Under the pieces are notes generated by a model. The model saw only the letters and a program-made list of their open reading frames with translations, did not search any database and had not been told where the DNA came from. A stretch of 64,000 nt of DNA from Agarivorans gilvus. GTDB taxonomy: Bacteria; Pseudomonadota; Gammaproteobacteria; Enterobacterales; Celerinatantimonadaceae. Positions 25,811-35,835 of the stretch are shown here, one piece after another. The stretch lies in the NCBI RefSeq assembly GCF_001420915.1, contig NZ_CP013021.1, positions 2,449,001 through 2,513,000 on the forward strand, in the 5' to 3' direction. Within the stretch, counting starts at the first letter, position 1, and each line of letters opens with the position of its first letter. The position numbers were made by a program, and so were the translations under genes.

Positions 25811-26848
25811 GTGAGAGAAGGACTCAAGCTGCCAATCAATAGCGTAATGGCGATGTTTTTGCTGCTATTACTGCTAGTGCCTGCACTGTACTTTGCCAAA
25901 CCCTTGCTGCTTCCTATTGTGCTTAGCAGCTTCATTGCACTGCTATTTAGCCCGCTAATCAATTATTTCGAAAATAAGGGAGTTCCCCGTAGCGCAATAG
26001 TGATTGTGCTTTTAGGGCTGCTGGTGAGTGCTTCCGCCCTAGGCTTAAGCGCCATCTCAGAACCGGCTAAACAGTGGTGGGCAGAGCTTCCCAGCATAGT
26101 CAAAAACGTTTCACAGGAAGTCAATGAAGTCACCAAAGCGTCATCGGAACAGATGGACACGCCTCTGGATCTTGGCGAAACAATGAACATCAATGAGATG
26201 AGCAATAGTACCGTACTTTCTCTGCTTAAAACTGTTGCTACCACCACACCAAGCATATTAACTCAGGCGATGATAATGCTGTTTATGGTGTACTTCATGC
26301 TGAATAATGGGCGCAGCCTGTTTCGCAAATCGGTGTCGCACTTACGGGGTTTCTCCAAACAACGCCAAGCCGTAGAGCTAGTACAGGCTTTACAAAAAGA
26401 TCTATCGCGTTACATCGCCAGCATTACCTTAGTCAACCTTGGTTTGGGGCTTAGTGTTGGGCTGGTGTTTTTTGCGCTTGGTCTTGAAGATCCATTTTTG
26501 TGGGGCGCCTTTGCTGGCGTGATGAACTTTGCTCCCTATTTAGGGCCAGTGATTTCGATGGGCAGTTTCGCTTTTGTCGCCTACCTACAGCATGACTCAG
26601 TCAGCTTCATGGTAACCGTGGTATCGGCCTACCTATTGCTCAATTTAATCGAAAGCCAGTTTGTTACACCCACGCTGCTAGGCAAACGCTTTAACCTTAA
26701 CCCTTTGGTTATCTTCATTTGGCTAGTCTTTTGGGGTTGGCTGTGGGGCGGAATGGGATTATTGATTGGTGTGCCGCTGTTAGTCAGCCTTAATATCTTA
26801 ATGAGCCGTTTAGTGTTTTGCAGCACCAAGCAGGGCAATGTCAACTAG
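25811..26848 (+). CDS. AI-2E (PerM/TqsA)-family transporter
   Basis: A 345-residue membrane protein starting with GTG 8 bases after the previous stop, with a strong AGGAGG. It has about seven to eight hydrophobic segments including the conserved GVMNFAPYLGPVIS and ESQFVTPTLLGKRFNLNPLVIF stretches of the AI-2E transporter family (TqsA, PerM, YdiK). Members export AI-2 or act as Na+/H+ antiporters; the substrate here is unknown. It is the last gene of the YqjD/E/K-like operon. Confidence 0.88.
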   Translation: MREGLKLPINSVMAMFLLLLLLVPALYFAKPLLLPIVLSSFIALLFSPLINYFENKGVPRSAIVIVLLGLLVSASALGLSAISEPAKQWWAELPSIVKNVSQEVNEVTKASSEQMDTPLDLGETMNINEMSNSTVLSLLKTVATTTPSILTQAMIMLFMVYFMLNNGRSLFRKSVSHLRGFSKQRQAVELVQALQKDLSRYIASITLVNLGLGLSVGLVFFALGLEDPFLWGAFAGVMNFAPYLGPVISMGSFAFVAYLQHDSVSFMVTVVSAYLLLNLIESQFVTPTLLGKRFNLNPLVIFIWLVFWGWLWGGMGLLIGVPLLVSLNILMSRLVFCSTKQGNVN

Positions 26849-26891
26849 CAACAAGAGTTAGATAAATCGCTATACTGGTGAAGCCGATACC

Positions 26892-26911
26892 GGGCGGCAA
26901 GTTAACCGCCC
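26892..26911. terminator. Bidirectional-type hairpin between converging genes
   Basis: GGGCGG and CCGCCC enclose an 8-base loop between two convergent genes. There is no strong T-run on either side, so it may be a modest terminator for both. Confidence 0.55.
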
Positions 26912-26922
26912 TAGTGAGGCAC

Positions 26923-27450
26923 TTAAGCTTGTAATAGCTCTAAAGCGCTAAGTAATTGAGCATTCAGTTCGGTATTAGTTAACTTGCCTTGCTCGCTATC
27001 GAAATTGTCGTAAAAGCTCGGTACCGATAGACTTGCTTTAACCGTGCCACCAAAAAACGGCATTGAGCCTTCAGCGGTAGCTAATACACTTTTCGCTCCG
27101 CCAGGGCCGGGGGAGGTAGACAATAGAACCAAGGCTTTGTCTTCATAAACTTTTGAGTTAATCCGCGAGGCCCAGTCAAACAAGTTTTTATAGGCCACGG
27201 TGTAAGAGCCATTATGTTCGGCGAAGGAAATCAGTAGGCCATCTGCCGATTGGATTTTATCAATAAAGGCTTGAGCCAAGGGCGGCTGACCTAATTGCTG
27301 CTCCTTATCTTGGCTAAACAGCGGCAGCTCGTAGTCATTCAAATCCAATATTTCGATTTCACAATCCTTTAGTTGTGAGGCGGCATAAGTCACTAATTGT
27401 TTATTGATAGAAACACTACTGCTACTTGCGGCGAAACCAATTATTTTCAT
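26923..27450 (-). CDS. NADPH-dependent FMN reductase family protein
   Basis: A 175-residue flavodoxin-like oxidoreductase of the FMN_red family (YieF/ChrR/SsuE relatives). The N-terminal FAASSSSVSINKQL loop binds FMN phosphate, and AEHNGSYTVAYKNLFDWASR near 77-96 and STSPGPGGAKS near 110 are family segments. Such enzymes reduce quinones, azo dyes or free flavins. It is a single gene with AGGAAT ahead of the ATG. Physiological substrate unknown. Confidence 0.88.
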   Translation of the reverse strand: MKIIGFAASSSSVSINKQLVTYAASQLKDCEIEILDLNDYELPLFSQDKEQQLGQPPLAQAFIDKIQSADGLLISFAEHNGSYTVAYKNLFDWASRINSKVYEDKALVLLSTSPGPGGAKSVLATAEGSMPFFGGTVKASLSVPSFYDNFDSEQGKLTNTELNAQLLSALELLQA

Positions 27451-27604
27451 GCGCTATTCCTTTTTGATGGTGAGATTGAAGCTTGAGGACGCAATAGTAA
27501 GCGCCCTTAACCAAAAGCTAACTTATTAAAAATAAAACGATCTTTCTCTAAGAATGAGTTATTAATCGTAGCCCAAACACACGGTGAGCTAAGCGAAATT
27601 AAAG

Positions 27605-28084
27605 TTACGACCAATTTTTTTGCAAGGGAGCCACTAAACTAGCGGCATCATTTTCACTGAGATATTGCAATATATAACTAGAAAACTTCGCCACCATGGC
27701 GTTATCCATGCCTAAAGCATTAAAGGCCTGCTGCACGCTTTCCATATTACTAATGCTATTCAGCAGCGATGAGCTTAACGAGCTACTAGTCGAGCTGGGA
27801 ATTAAATCAGCCAGTAAAGTGCTTTGCTCGCCGCTAAGTTGCTGATTAGCTAGTGCAACTAAGGCTGCTATACCACCGCTAGCTTGACTATCGGAAACAC
27901 CTAATTGATTGGTTAAGCTATTTATTAGCTCACTGCTAACACTATTGGCTTGATTCCCCTGAACTCCCAAAGATGAAGCGCTATCGAGCAATGAACCTAA
28001 ACCTTCAGCTCGGGCGAACGTACTCAACAATAATAAACAAGCTAGGCTTAAATTAACTACGATTTTACTTTGATAACGGCACAT
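27605..28084 (-). CDS. DUF2780 (VcgC/VcgE-like) secreted protein
   Basis: About 159 residues from the ATG at 28084, which has AAGGAG seven bases upstream; a TTG at 28105 would add 7 residues. A signal peptide (about residues 8-27, ending AFARA-like) is followed by a Ser/Leu-rich helical domain with the LTNQLGVSDSQASGGIAALVALA and ALGMDNAMVAKFSSYILQYL segments. These match the DUF2780 family common in vibrios. Function unknown; probably periplasmic. Confidence 0.75.
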   Translation of the reverse strand: MCRYQSKIVVNLSLACLLLLSTFARAEGLGSLLDSASSLGVQGNQANSVSSELINSLTNQLGVSDSQASGGIAALVALANQQLSGEQSTLLADLIPSSTSSSLSSSLLNSISNMESVQQAFNALGMDNAMVAKFSSYILQYLSENDAASLVAPLQKNWS

Positions 28085-28645
28085 AAATGCTCCTTTTAGA
28101 TTCAACCGAGCAAGGGCTAATTATTGAGCTTAATGTTCATTCTGCGCCCTGTTCCCAAAAATGTGAAGTACGTTTTTTGAGCGCTAAATTGCCAAATTTT
28201 CTTTAAATTTAGCGGCTGCTAACTTAACTCTTCCCCAGCTAGTATTAAGCCTACAAGTGATATATCCATTCCCTAAAATGCCCGAAGCGAGTCCTACATG
28301 AAGCATGGCAACATTAAGTATTAACCCTTAATTCAATAACTTAAAATCACACCCGGTGGTCAACCATGTCTCAAAGCCACAAGGGAAATACCAGCACTAT
28401 GATAGTGACTTAAATCAGACCGGCAGCTATCACATAATATTCCCTATTTATTGCCTGATCTTATCGATTCAAGGCAAGGGCTTTGGCAAAAACCCCCGCA
28501 GTTCAATGCATTACAACATTAAGAACAAAATGAGGAAATTAATTCAACACATTCACCATTGTATGGAACACTTGCAAGAGGGATACTTTAGTCACACCGA
28601 GACAACAACTCGGAACAAACAACCGATTACTTAGAGGAAATGAAT
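28085..28645. other. Intergenic region upstream of the DUF3316 pair
   Basis: About 560 bases between divergent genes. A + strand frame at 28356-28634 shows no domain and unusual composition and is probably not coding. The promoter of the DUF3316 genes presumably lies here; no operator repeat was recognised. Confidence 0.35.
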
Positions 28646-28984
28646 ATGAAAAACTTAACACTATTAGCCGCCGGCCTACTTGCAACGGCTTCTGTATTTG
28701 CTTCTCCACTTACCGTTAGCAGCAGTACCACTGTCGATGCTGGCACCTTCCAAAGCAAAGCAGCAGCCTATGATGCGGGTTTCGCCCTAGCCGATTCGCT
28801 ACAAGCAATGAACAACGCACAACTAGGTAAACAACTTGACGTAGCGACTTACACACCCGCTAGCAACATCAAAATTGCCGGCCGTCAGGTTCAAGTAGAA
28901 GAGATTGCTCACAGCCGTGATGATATTCAATACCGCGCCGTTGTGAACGTGGACTACCGCTTCAAAACCATTGAAAGCAACTAA
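28646..28984 (+). CDS. DUF3316-family small secreted protein, first copy
   Basis: 112 residues with a clear signal peptide (MKNLTLLAAGLLATASVFA, cut before SPLTV). The mature part of about 93 residues ends in YRAVVNVDYRFKTIESN. The family is a Vibrio/Alteromonadales group of unknown role, possibly envelope-associated. The ATG at 28646 matches the start of the paralogue and has AGAGGA at good spacing. It is followed 51 bases later by a paralogue about 70% identical. Confidence 0.8.
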   Translation: MKNLTLLAAGLLATASVFASPLTVSSSTTVDAGTFQSKAAAYDAGFALADSLQAMNNAQLGKQLDVATYTPASNIKIAGRQVQVEEIAHSRDDIQYRAVVNVDYRFKTIESN

Positions 28985-29035
28985 TTTTGAGCCTTATAGC
29001 CAACTAAACGATAACTGATTAAAGAGGAATACAAC

Positions 29036-29374
29036 ATGAAAAACTTAACTATTCTAGCCGCTGGCCTACTTGCAACTGCTTCTGTATTTGCTTCTCCACT
29101 CACCGTTAGCAGCAGCACTACTGTGAATGCGGGTACTTTTGAAAGCAAAACCGCTGCCTACGATGCCGGTTTTAACCTTGCAAACTCTCTACAAGAGATG
29201 GAGCGCAGCCAACTTAGCCAACAACTTTCTTTATGGGCTCACACTCCACCCAGCAACATTGAAGTGACCAATCCTGAAGTGAAAGTGGTAGAAGTAGCCA
29301 ACAGCCCTGAAGACATTCAATACCGCGCAGTTGTGAACGTTGATTACCGCTTTAAAACTATTGAAAGCAACTAA
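29036..29374 (+). CDS. DUF3316-family small secreted protein, second copy
   Basis: 112 residues, nearly identical in the signal peptide and C-terminus to the preceding gene and diverged in the middle (LSQQLSLWAHTPPSNIEV). AGAGGA lies eight bases before the ATG. It is a tandem duplicate. A broken third copy lies 6.5 kb away inside the effector island (35836-35990), sharing the C-terminal half and some downstream sequence with this gene. Function unknown. Confidence 0.8.
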   Translation: MKNLTILAAGLLATASVFASPLTVSSSTTVNAGTFESKTAAYDAGFNLANSLQEMERSQLSQQLSLWAHTPPSNIEVTNPEVKVVEVANSPEDIQYRAVVNVDYRFKTIESN

Positions 29375-29564
29375 GCTTGAAATAGCTGAGGCAACTCGGC
29401 AACACATCAACTAGGTAAGCGTTTAATTAAAGGAATAATTTAAATATGCTTCTCTTCAATGGATGGCAATACTCAAGCTAGCTTGTGGCTAATAGATTTA
29501 CCGCAAGCTAGCTAAAGCCCGAACTAAGTTAGTTTTAATGCCCAGTAAAACTATTGCTAGATCA

Positions 29565-29981
29565 TTAATCCATCACCTGCAGCCTCTCAATAAATTGTTG
29601 GTACTGTTTCTCGGCATTCTTTAGCTGAGATGCGACACTTTCACGCATATCTTCAGTCGCATCATTAGACAAACCTTGATAGCGCAGCTCAGCAATTTGA
29701 TACTGCTGAAGTAACAACGTTCCATTTATAGTATCCATCCAATTGTTAAAACCAAGGTTTTGAATATCCCAACTGGTATTGTCTATTTCATCAGTGAGTG
29801 TTTTAGGGCTTTTTTCTGTCAGTTCTCGAAAACTATTTAGTGCCTCGGTAACATACTCCAAGGTTACGCGGCTCTCTTCAAGAGAAAAACGCTCGCTGTA
29901 GTCTTCTGCACCTAAGCCTTCCTCAGCATGAGAAAGCATCGAAAACAGTGCCACGATCGCGACAAATGATTTTAATGTCAT
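29565..29981 (-). CDS. Putative periplasmic immunity protein for the M15 effector
   Basis: A 138-residue protein with a signal peptide (MTLKSFVAIVALFSMLSHA) and an otherwise helical, acidic, cysteine-free mature part. It begins 9 bases after the stop of a peptidoglycan-binding/M15 peptidase effector, the position occupied by exported immunity proteins in every other module of this array. No family was recognised. The immunity role is inferred from position and export. Confidence 0.6.
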   Translation of the reverse strand: MTLKSFVAIVALFSMLSHAEEGLGAEDYSERFSLEESRVTLEYVTEALNSFRELTEKSPKTLTDEIDNTSWDIQNLGFNNWMDTINGTLLLQQYQIAELRYQGLSNDATEDMRESVASQLKNAEKQYQQFIERLQVMD

Positions 29982-30605
29982 TATAAACTCCTACCATCGG
30001 GCCTTGTAGCCACGTACATCATAGTGAACGAATGTGTTATATAAGCCTAAACCGCCTTCAGCCATTTTTTTGCAGGCAATTAAGTCAAGTATTTTTGCAT
30101 GTACATCTTTTGGAGTCATGCCAGAAACAACAATATCTGCAGCCTTAGCCTGCACATGCAAACTGTTTTTCTTGCCACCCACTTTATGGTTATGTTCAGG
30201 AGTTCTATAAGCGCTGTTTATTTTTATCGGCTTTCCTAACTCTTTGCGCAATACATCAAGCTCCTTTGCTAATGTCTTAGTATTAGATCTTAGCTCTATC
30301 GTGACAAGCAAACTCTTCCCAAGAAAAGTATGTTGAAGCTTTACCAGTTGCAGGTATAGCTAATGCAGTCACAGTCAATGCAGTTAATTTGTCATTAATC
30401 TTTCGATGACTTCGCCCATTCACGTCAATTTTCCCGTCGGGACGAACCATACCCACCACTTTCTTTTGAAATACTTTAATCGCCGCAACGGTTTTAGAGT
30501 TTTCTGGTTTTGAGCCTAGCTTTCCATCTTCGGCTAACTTTTTAGTCGGGGGAATTAAACCTAGCAATTGATTTAAGGCAGCTTGCACTGCTTTTATGTC
30601 TTTGG

Positions 30606-31659
30606 GGCCTTGTTGATCAATTCAGAGCCAAGAATGCAGTAACCCCAAGGCGTTTTCCTCTTTATTCAGCTAGCTGACGAGCAGGCATACCTAGCCTGCT
30701 CATTTTGTTCAACGCGCACACTCCGGCCATGATTTCACCGACTTGGGCGTTGTAACAACGTAGACTCAACTTGTCGCTAAGCAGTTGTTTGAAACGATAC
30801 ATCGCCGTCTCCGATAGTGAACGAAGATGGTAAGCATTGTCCCGTTTCCAGTTTTCCAACTCACCTTACTTCAAGGCTTTTACTGCAACGTTCCGTGGGT
30901 GACCCGCTTCCCACATACCTGCATTCTTGCGTGGAGGGATTAGTGCAACAGCCTTCTTACGTTGTACTTCTTGATAGCTCTGCCGTGTGTCATAGGCACC
31001 ATCAGCGCTTACTGCTTTCACTTTGCGCCGCAGCGGTCTCAACAAGGTGGGTAACACTTCACTATCGTGAACCCAGTCCATCGAGACCTCAGCACTCACT
31101 ATCTGATGGCTCTGGGCATCTACTGCCATATGCAGTTTTCGCCAGACTCGACGCTTTTCAGCGCCGTGTTTACGCACCTTCCACTCTCCTTCGCCAAACA
31201 CCTTAAGACCTGTAGCATCGATAACGAGGTGAGCCGCTTGACCTTGGCTAGGTAGGCGATAGTTGACTTCAACAGTCTTTGCTCGCTTGCTTATACAACT
31301 GTAATCGGGAGATTTTAAGTCGACCTTGAGCAGGCGAAACAATGAGTTGATGAAGCCTTCAAGAGCACGCAGTGGTAACTTGAATACGCCTTTAATCATC
31401 AGCACAGTTGCGATAGCGGTGTCACTGTAAGTATGGCTGCGCCCTCGACGACCACTGCGCTCAGTGTTATTCCATAGTTCTATGGCTTTCTCATCCATCC
31501 AGAAGGTCAATGAGCCGCGTTGCTTCAGTGCACTGTTGTACAGCTTCCAGTTGGTGATGTTGCCTTTCGCTTTACCCATGTTTGGTGACCCGACAGATAT
31601 AGATACTGATCAGATCCGCGACTGCTGAGTTAGTTCAATCTGATTTAGGAAACAACGCC
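30606..31659 (-). mobile_element. IS903-like (IS5 family) insertion sequence, copy 1
   Basis: 1,054 bp with imperfect terminal repeats GGCCTTGTTGATCAAT / GGCGTTGTTTCCTAAA and a 9-bp target duplication TGTCTTTGG (30597-30605 and 31660-31668), the duplication size of the IS903 group. It interrupts the N-terminal domain of the M15 effector. Its transposase has an internal stop, so it moved before that mutation or was mobilised in trans. Confidence 0.92.
30662..31579 (-). pseudogene. IS5-family transposase with nonsense codon
   Basis: Compared with the intact 305-residue copies, the codon CAA in KALKQGELENW is TAA here (near 30863), stopping translation at residue 237. The DDE-fold core (VIDATGLKVFGEGEW, VSADGAYDTRQSY) is before the stop, but the C-terminal catalytic segment (RLGMPARQ, RFKQLLSDKL) is lost. 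Confidence 0.9.
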
Positions 31660-31855
31660 TGTCTTTGGGTGTATTTACGCCCCCTAAACCTACCGATTGG
31701 GCGATTTGTAACTTAGCCATTGTGACTCCTTGTACACAGCTAATTGATAAAGAAATTTTTATATAATGTCAGCTACAGCGAACTAGTTTGAATCACGCTT
31801 GGAAAAACATACATGGAATTAAAAATCACGGTTCCCTTAATATTTATTCAATAAT

Positions 31856-32332
31856 TTACATTTCTTCTGACATGCAAATATCACCCAACAAACGAATCTT
31901 CCCACCCAATACCTGAAACTCATTAATAGAAACCTTTTCTATTTGAATTGCTTCTGATTCACCATAGATACTTTCATACACAGGTATCGGTTTTTCATAG
32001 GATTTCAAAAATGTCTGAAAGCCTGCTTTCGTATCACCTTTTTTCTCATCAAACCTAATCACCTTTGGAAGAACTAAATCTGGTATTCCAGTTTCTTTAA
32101 TAACCCTAGACCTCACAGCCTCCAAAGCTTGAACATCATCGGGAATCGTAAGCTCATTAGGACTCATTTCAGTGATAAACAAATTTGTTGGATCACTACT
32201 TTGAATTAAACACAACAACCCATATGTATCTTCATCTGACTCAGCCCAGAATTCAAAATCGTAAAATATCTTAGAATCCAATTTCGACTCGATTTTACGA
32301 ATCTGACCATCTATAGACCTCATACTCATCAT
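31856..32332 (-). CDS. Immunity protein of the RES-like Rhs toxin
   Basis: A 158-residue cytoplasmic, acidic protein without signal peptide. Its ATG overlaps the stop of the Rhs fragment by four bases (ATGA), implying translational coupling. No domain was recognised. A cytoplasmic immunity protein fits a toxin acting on NAD+ in the cytosol. The role is inferred from position. Confidence 0.65.
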   Translation of the reverse strand: MMSMRSIDGQIRKIESKLDSKIFYDFEFWAESDEDTYGLLCLIQSSDPTNLFITEMSPNELTIPDDVQALEAVRSRVIKETGIPDLVLPKVIRFDEKKGDTKAGFQTFLKSYEKPIPVYESIYGESEAIQIEKVSINEFQVLGGKIRLLGDICMSEEM

Positions 32333-33592
32333 TTCACCAAACTAGGATTAAATAGAATTACATTCAAGCCGCCATCGGCTTGTGCAGCTGGAGCAATAAT
32401 ACCGTTATAACCACTATCTTCAGCATATCGCCCAAGAGGATTAGTAATCTCATATCTCCACTCCTTAGAGCCACCCGTTCTGACCAGTTCTTCCAATGAA
32501 ACACCTAGTTCAGAACGAATAGATGGATTTGTTAAATCCAATAGCCCATCAACTTTGACATAGTAATAGTTGTTTACAAGCCCTTCTATCGAAGCCCCAT
32601 TACCAGTAAATTCGGAATTAACTATCCGCTGTGATGACCCCAAATACAAACCACCTTGTCCTTCACCAGTATATCTATGAATAGCTTTTTCAGTATTAAA
32701 GACCGGGTGAATCTCAAGAGGATTTCTACCTTCAGGTACAGACCTGTAGAGGCCACCCTCGAATGTCACACCAATTTGCGTCTTCGGATCGCTCTCAATC
32801 AATTCACTCGGTCTGCCCTGCGCTTTCCACTCCTCAATACTACCATCACCACCATTGGCCAACCATGTGCGATGTCCCAGCTCATCTTGCTGAGCTTGTT
32901 GCTGAATAAAACCAGCTACATCATCTGAACCCGCGCCAACTTCAGCCGAATAAAACAACAGTGCCCATGGGGCTTTGGGTATCAATGAGGCCAGTAAAGA
33001 CCGTTCCGCAACAGCATAAACCGCTTGGTTAGCGGCTTGCCGCGCAGCGTATTGTCCTAACACTTGCGAGCCTGATGAGGCTAGTGGCTGAGCAGCCGGT
33101 GCCAATAGAGGGAGCCCAGCAACCAAAGGGGCACCATCTTCTTTACACAAACCCAATGGGTCTACCCAGTTAGTGGGGCTTGGGGTGTATTGGTAAAGGT
33201 TGATGCCACCAAGTAGCTCTATCGGGTCTTGCTGGATGTAGCGCCCTTGCTGCGGGCAGTAATAACGATGAAAGTTATAGTGTAAACCACTCTCTTCATC
33301 ATGATACTGACCTTGAAAACGCAGCGGGTTGTCTATTTGGTTAACGCTTAGTTTTTCTAGCGCACCATAGGCTTGGTAGTGGGCTTGCCATACGATGTTG
33401 CCTTGCTCATCACTTAAACGAATAGGCGTACCGATGTGGTCTAGGTGATAGTGGTAAACCTGCCCTTGTTTAATCATCGCCAGTGGTCGATGGCTATTAG
33501 GTTCGTATAGATACCAGGTAAATTGGCCTTGGTAATGCTCACCTATGAGTTGATTACCTTCCCACAGGTAATTGGTTTTCCCTTGGGCGACT
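32329..33592 (-). CDS. Orphan Rhs C-terminal fragment with RES-like toxin
   Basis: The frame enters the Rhs core at VAQGKTNYLWEG and could start at the ATG at 33477 (MIKQGQVYHYHLDH). The rest of the Rhs core with the DPLGLC-type cleavage motif follows, then the array-wide pre-toxin block ending GRPSEL. The unique end (about 155 residues) has LYRSVPEGRNP, LLDLTNPSIRSELGVS and GYNGIIAPAAQADGGLNVILF, the pattern of RES-domain NAD+-degrading toxins. It lacks the N-terminal two thirds of a full Rhs, so it is a silent or donor cassette unless recombined behind a complete rhs. Toxin family fairly likely, activity untested. Confidence 0.72.
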
Positions 33593-33844
33593 ACTCACTT
33601 AACTCTTAGCTATTCTCTTTACCCAACCTTGGACATCAACTTTGCTAGTACTACTTGTCAGTAATATTAGCGACTAAGGTCACATTCTATTAGGTGTGAA
33701 CAATCGTAAATTGTTACCAAAAAAATAAATAGCCAAGCTGGTTTGTAACTAACAGCTTTACCGCAAGCTAGCTGAATCAACAACCTATTAAAGGTTCATC
33801 TGAAAATGATTAACCAATAACACTAGCTAACAAAAAACTAGGAT

Positions 33845-34294
33845 TTAATTATAATTTTTAGCATATTGATATAACTGGATAATACGCGATTTAACCAACT
33901 CAGCCTTATACGCATTTCTTGAAAGATTATAAGAGCTGCCAAAACTGACTCTATTCCAATTCTCATTGACAAATTGCAACTCTGAATCCCTGAATTCAAG
34001 CCACTTCAGCTGGGAAACCTTGAGCTGCTGGAAGTTTTCTTCATCCAGAACATTTTTTAATAACGAATAAGCCTTGTTTAATTCTTCATCAAGAAAAGCA
34101 TGGTACTCTGCATATTCTAAAATAAGGTCTATATTTTTACTATCACTCTCCGACAACGCTAACTCATATTTTTCAGCCACGCTTTCAAACTGCTCTAAAT
34201 AATTTGGTGCGTCCGGATTATCAATAGAAAACGCATCAAATGAAAACAAGAATACGCAAACAAAAAAAACACCTACGAAACTAAATCTTTTCAT
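33845..34294 (-). CDS. LprI-like exported lysozyme inhibitor, immunity to the GH24 module
   Basis: About 149 residues from the ATG at 34294, with signal peptide MKRFSFVGVFFVCVFLFSFDAFS. The mature part contains DEELNKAYSLLKNVLDEENFQQLKVSQLKWLEFRDSEL, the arrangement of LprI/DUF1311 lysozyme inhibitors (ELNxxY...AQxxWLxxRD). It starts one base after the stop of a GH24 lysozyme fragment, so it is the cognate immunity, protecting the periplasm from muramidase attack. The family's usual cysteines are missing. Function rests on family pattern plus position. Confidence 0.72.
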   Translation of the reverse strand: MKRFSFVGVFFVCVFLFSFDAFSIDNPDAPNYLEQFESVAEKYELALSESDSKNIDLILEYAEYHAFLDEELNKAYSLLKNVLDEENFQQLKVSQLKWLEFRDSELQFVNENWNRVSFGSSYNLSRNAYKAELVKSRIIQLYQYAKNYN

Positions 34295-34295
34295 A

Positions 34296-34638
34296 TCACC
34301 AACCTTTATAAATGTTATTAGAAAACATATTCCACTCAGCGGCCCTACGATTAACAAGCCCTTTGTTGACTTTACCCTGAGACTTATTCCAAGCTTTCCA
34401 TGCCCCCTCAAGATTGACATAAGAAGTGTTCGCCTTGGGGTCATTAATCAATTTAACAACACTAGATTTCTTAAATCCGTCAATTCCAACATTAAATACA
34501 AAAATAACCAACGCATCAAACTGACATTGTGTCACAGAAACTTTGATACAACTTTTTACAACATTAATAAATGGTTTTAAATCATCCCCAAATAAAATGT
34601 CAGCTTCAGCTTCTGTGATTCCATTTTGATATCTAGGC
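34296..34638 (-). pseudogene. GH24 (T4-type) lysozyme effector, 5' end removed by IS
   Basis: An open frame from the IS junction at 34638 reads NGITEAEADILFGDDLKPF, then TQCQFDALVIFVFNVGIDGFKKSSVVKLIN and GLVNRRAAEWNMFSNNIYKGW. These are the middle and end of a GH24 lysozyme. The N-terminal catalytic Glu region, and the PG-binding domain presumed from the other modules, are gone at the IS end. The remaining piece is inactive; its LprI-like partner is intact. Confidence 0.8.
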
Positions 34639-35693
34639 GGCCTTGTTGATCAATTCAGTGCAACGAACGCAGTAACCCCAAGGCTTCCACCGGTTTACTC
34701 ACTTAACTGACGAGCAGGCATACCTAGCCTGCTCATCTTGTTTAACGCACACACTCCTGCCATGATTTCGCCGACTTGGGCGTTGTAGCAACGTAGACTC
34801 AACTTGTCGCTAAGCAGTTGTTTGAAGCGATACATTGCCGTCTTTGATAGAGAACGAAGATGGTACGCATTGTCCCGTTTCCAGTTTTCCAATTCGCCTT
34901 GTTTTAGCGCTTGCACCACCGCATTCCTCGGGTGTCCCGGCTCCCACAGTCCTGCGTTCTTGCGGGGTGGAATCAGTGCAACGGCCCGCTTACGCTGAAC
35001 CTCTTGATAGCTCTGTCGTGTGTCATAAGCTCCATCAGCGCTCACTGCTTTCACCTTGCGACGCAGCGGTCGTAATAGTATGGGTAAGACCTCACCATCA
35101 TGCACTCAGTCCATCGAGACTTCAGCGCTAACGCTCTGGTGGCTCAGGGCATCAACTGCCATATGCAGCTTACGCCAGACTCGCCGCTTTTCAGCGCCAT
35201 GTTTACGCACTTTCCATTCTCCTTCGCTAAACACCTTCAGACCTGTAGCATCGATAACGAGGTGAGCCGCTGGGCCTTGGCTAGGTAGACGATAGTTGAC
35301 TTCAACAGTCTTCGCTCGCTTACTGATGCAACTGTAATCAGGTGACTTCAAATCGACCTTGAGCAAGCAAAACAATGAGTTGATGAAGCCTTCAAGGGCA
35401 CGCAGGGGTAACTTGAATACGCCTTTAATCATCAGGCGCTGTAAAGATAGCCGTATCACTGTAAGTTTGGCTGCGCCCTCGACGACCACTGCGCTCAGTG
35501 TTATTCCATAGTTCTATGGCTTTCTCATCCATCTAGAAGGTCAATGAGCCGCGCTGCTTCAGTGCACTGTTGTACTGCTTCCAGTTGGTGATGTTGCCTT
35601 TCGCTTTACCCATGCTTGGTGGCCTGACTGCTATCGATACTGATCAGATCCGCGACTGCTGAGTTAGTTCAATCTGATTTAGGAAACAACGCC
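34639..35693 (-). mobile_element. IS903-like insertion sequence, copy 2, without target duplication
   Basis: About 1,055 bp with the same ends as copy 1. The flanking nine bases differ (TATCTAGGC and CTTCCCCCT), so this copy sits at a rearrangement junction: a GH24 gene truncated on the left and a toxin remnant on the right. A deletion mediated by the IS, or recombination between copies, would explain this. The transposase is degenerate. Confidence 0.88.
34695..35613 (-). pseudogene. Degenerate IS5-family transposase
   Basis: Relative to the intact copies it has a TAG for the Trp of FWMDEKAIELW, an indel near 35437 and a TGA for the Trp of SMDWVHD. This is the oldest of the four copies by sequence decay. 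Confidence 0.9.
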
Positions 35694-35835
35694 CTTCCCC
35701 CTTACAAATATTTCTGTTTCAATCTTAGTATCTGGATCAATGGTAATAATTCGGTCAACGCTGGGATTATTCATAAGTGCAGGTAGCTCTGCCGTTTCCC
35801 AAACATTGCCTTGTCGAAGATTTTGACCAATTACC
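35694..35835 (-). pseudogene. Remnant of toxin module (same toxin as at 47.8 kb), immunity lost
   Basis: About 47 codons reading VIGQNLRQGNVWETAELPAL...DRIITIDPDTKIETEIFVRGK match the intact-looking toxin end at 47729-47953. The IS copy 2 end replaces the stop codon and the immunity gene that follows in the other copy. On the other side the sequence switches abruptly to a DUF3316 fragment. Confidence 0.8.

Larger units (their letters stand above)
29991..31720 (-). pseudogene. PG-binding/M15 peptidase effector, split by an IS and frameshifted
   Basis: The ATG at 31720 starts the conserved PG-binding N-terminus (MAKLQIAQSVGLGGVNTPK), which is interrupted by an IS903-like element at 30606-31659 with duplicated target TGTCTTTGG. 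Beyond it the N-domain continues to GRSHRKINDKL and joins a peptidase M15A-type domain (TYFSWEEFACHD, then INSAYRTPEHN, GGKKNSLHVQAKAADI, FVHYDVRG). One extra base near 30300 shifts the frame between CHD and ELRSNTK. M15A enzymes cut D-Ala-D-Ala bonds in wall peptides. The gene is dead as it stands; the downstream immunity gene is intact. Confidence 0.82.

Noticed and set aside
28356..28634. A 92-codon + strand gene before the DUF3316 pair
   Set aside because: No domain or ribosome site; the sequence looks like leader or intergenic DNA.
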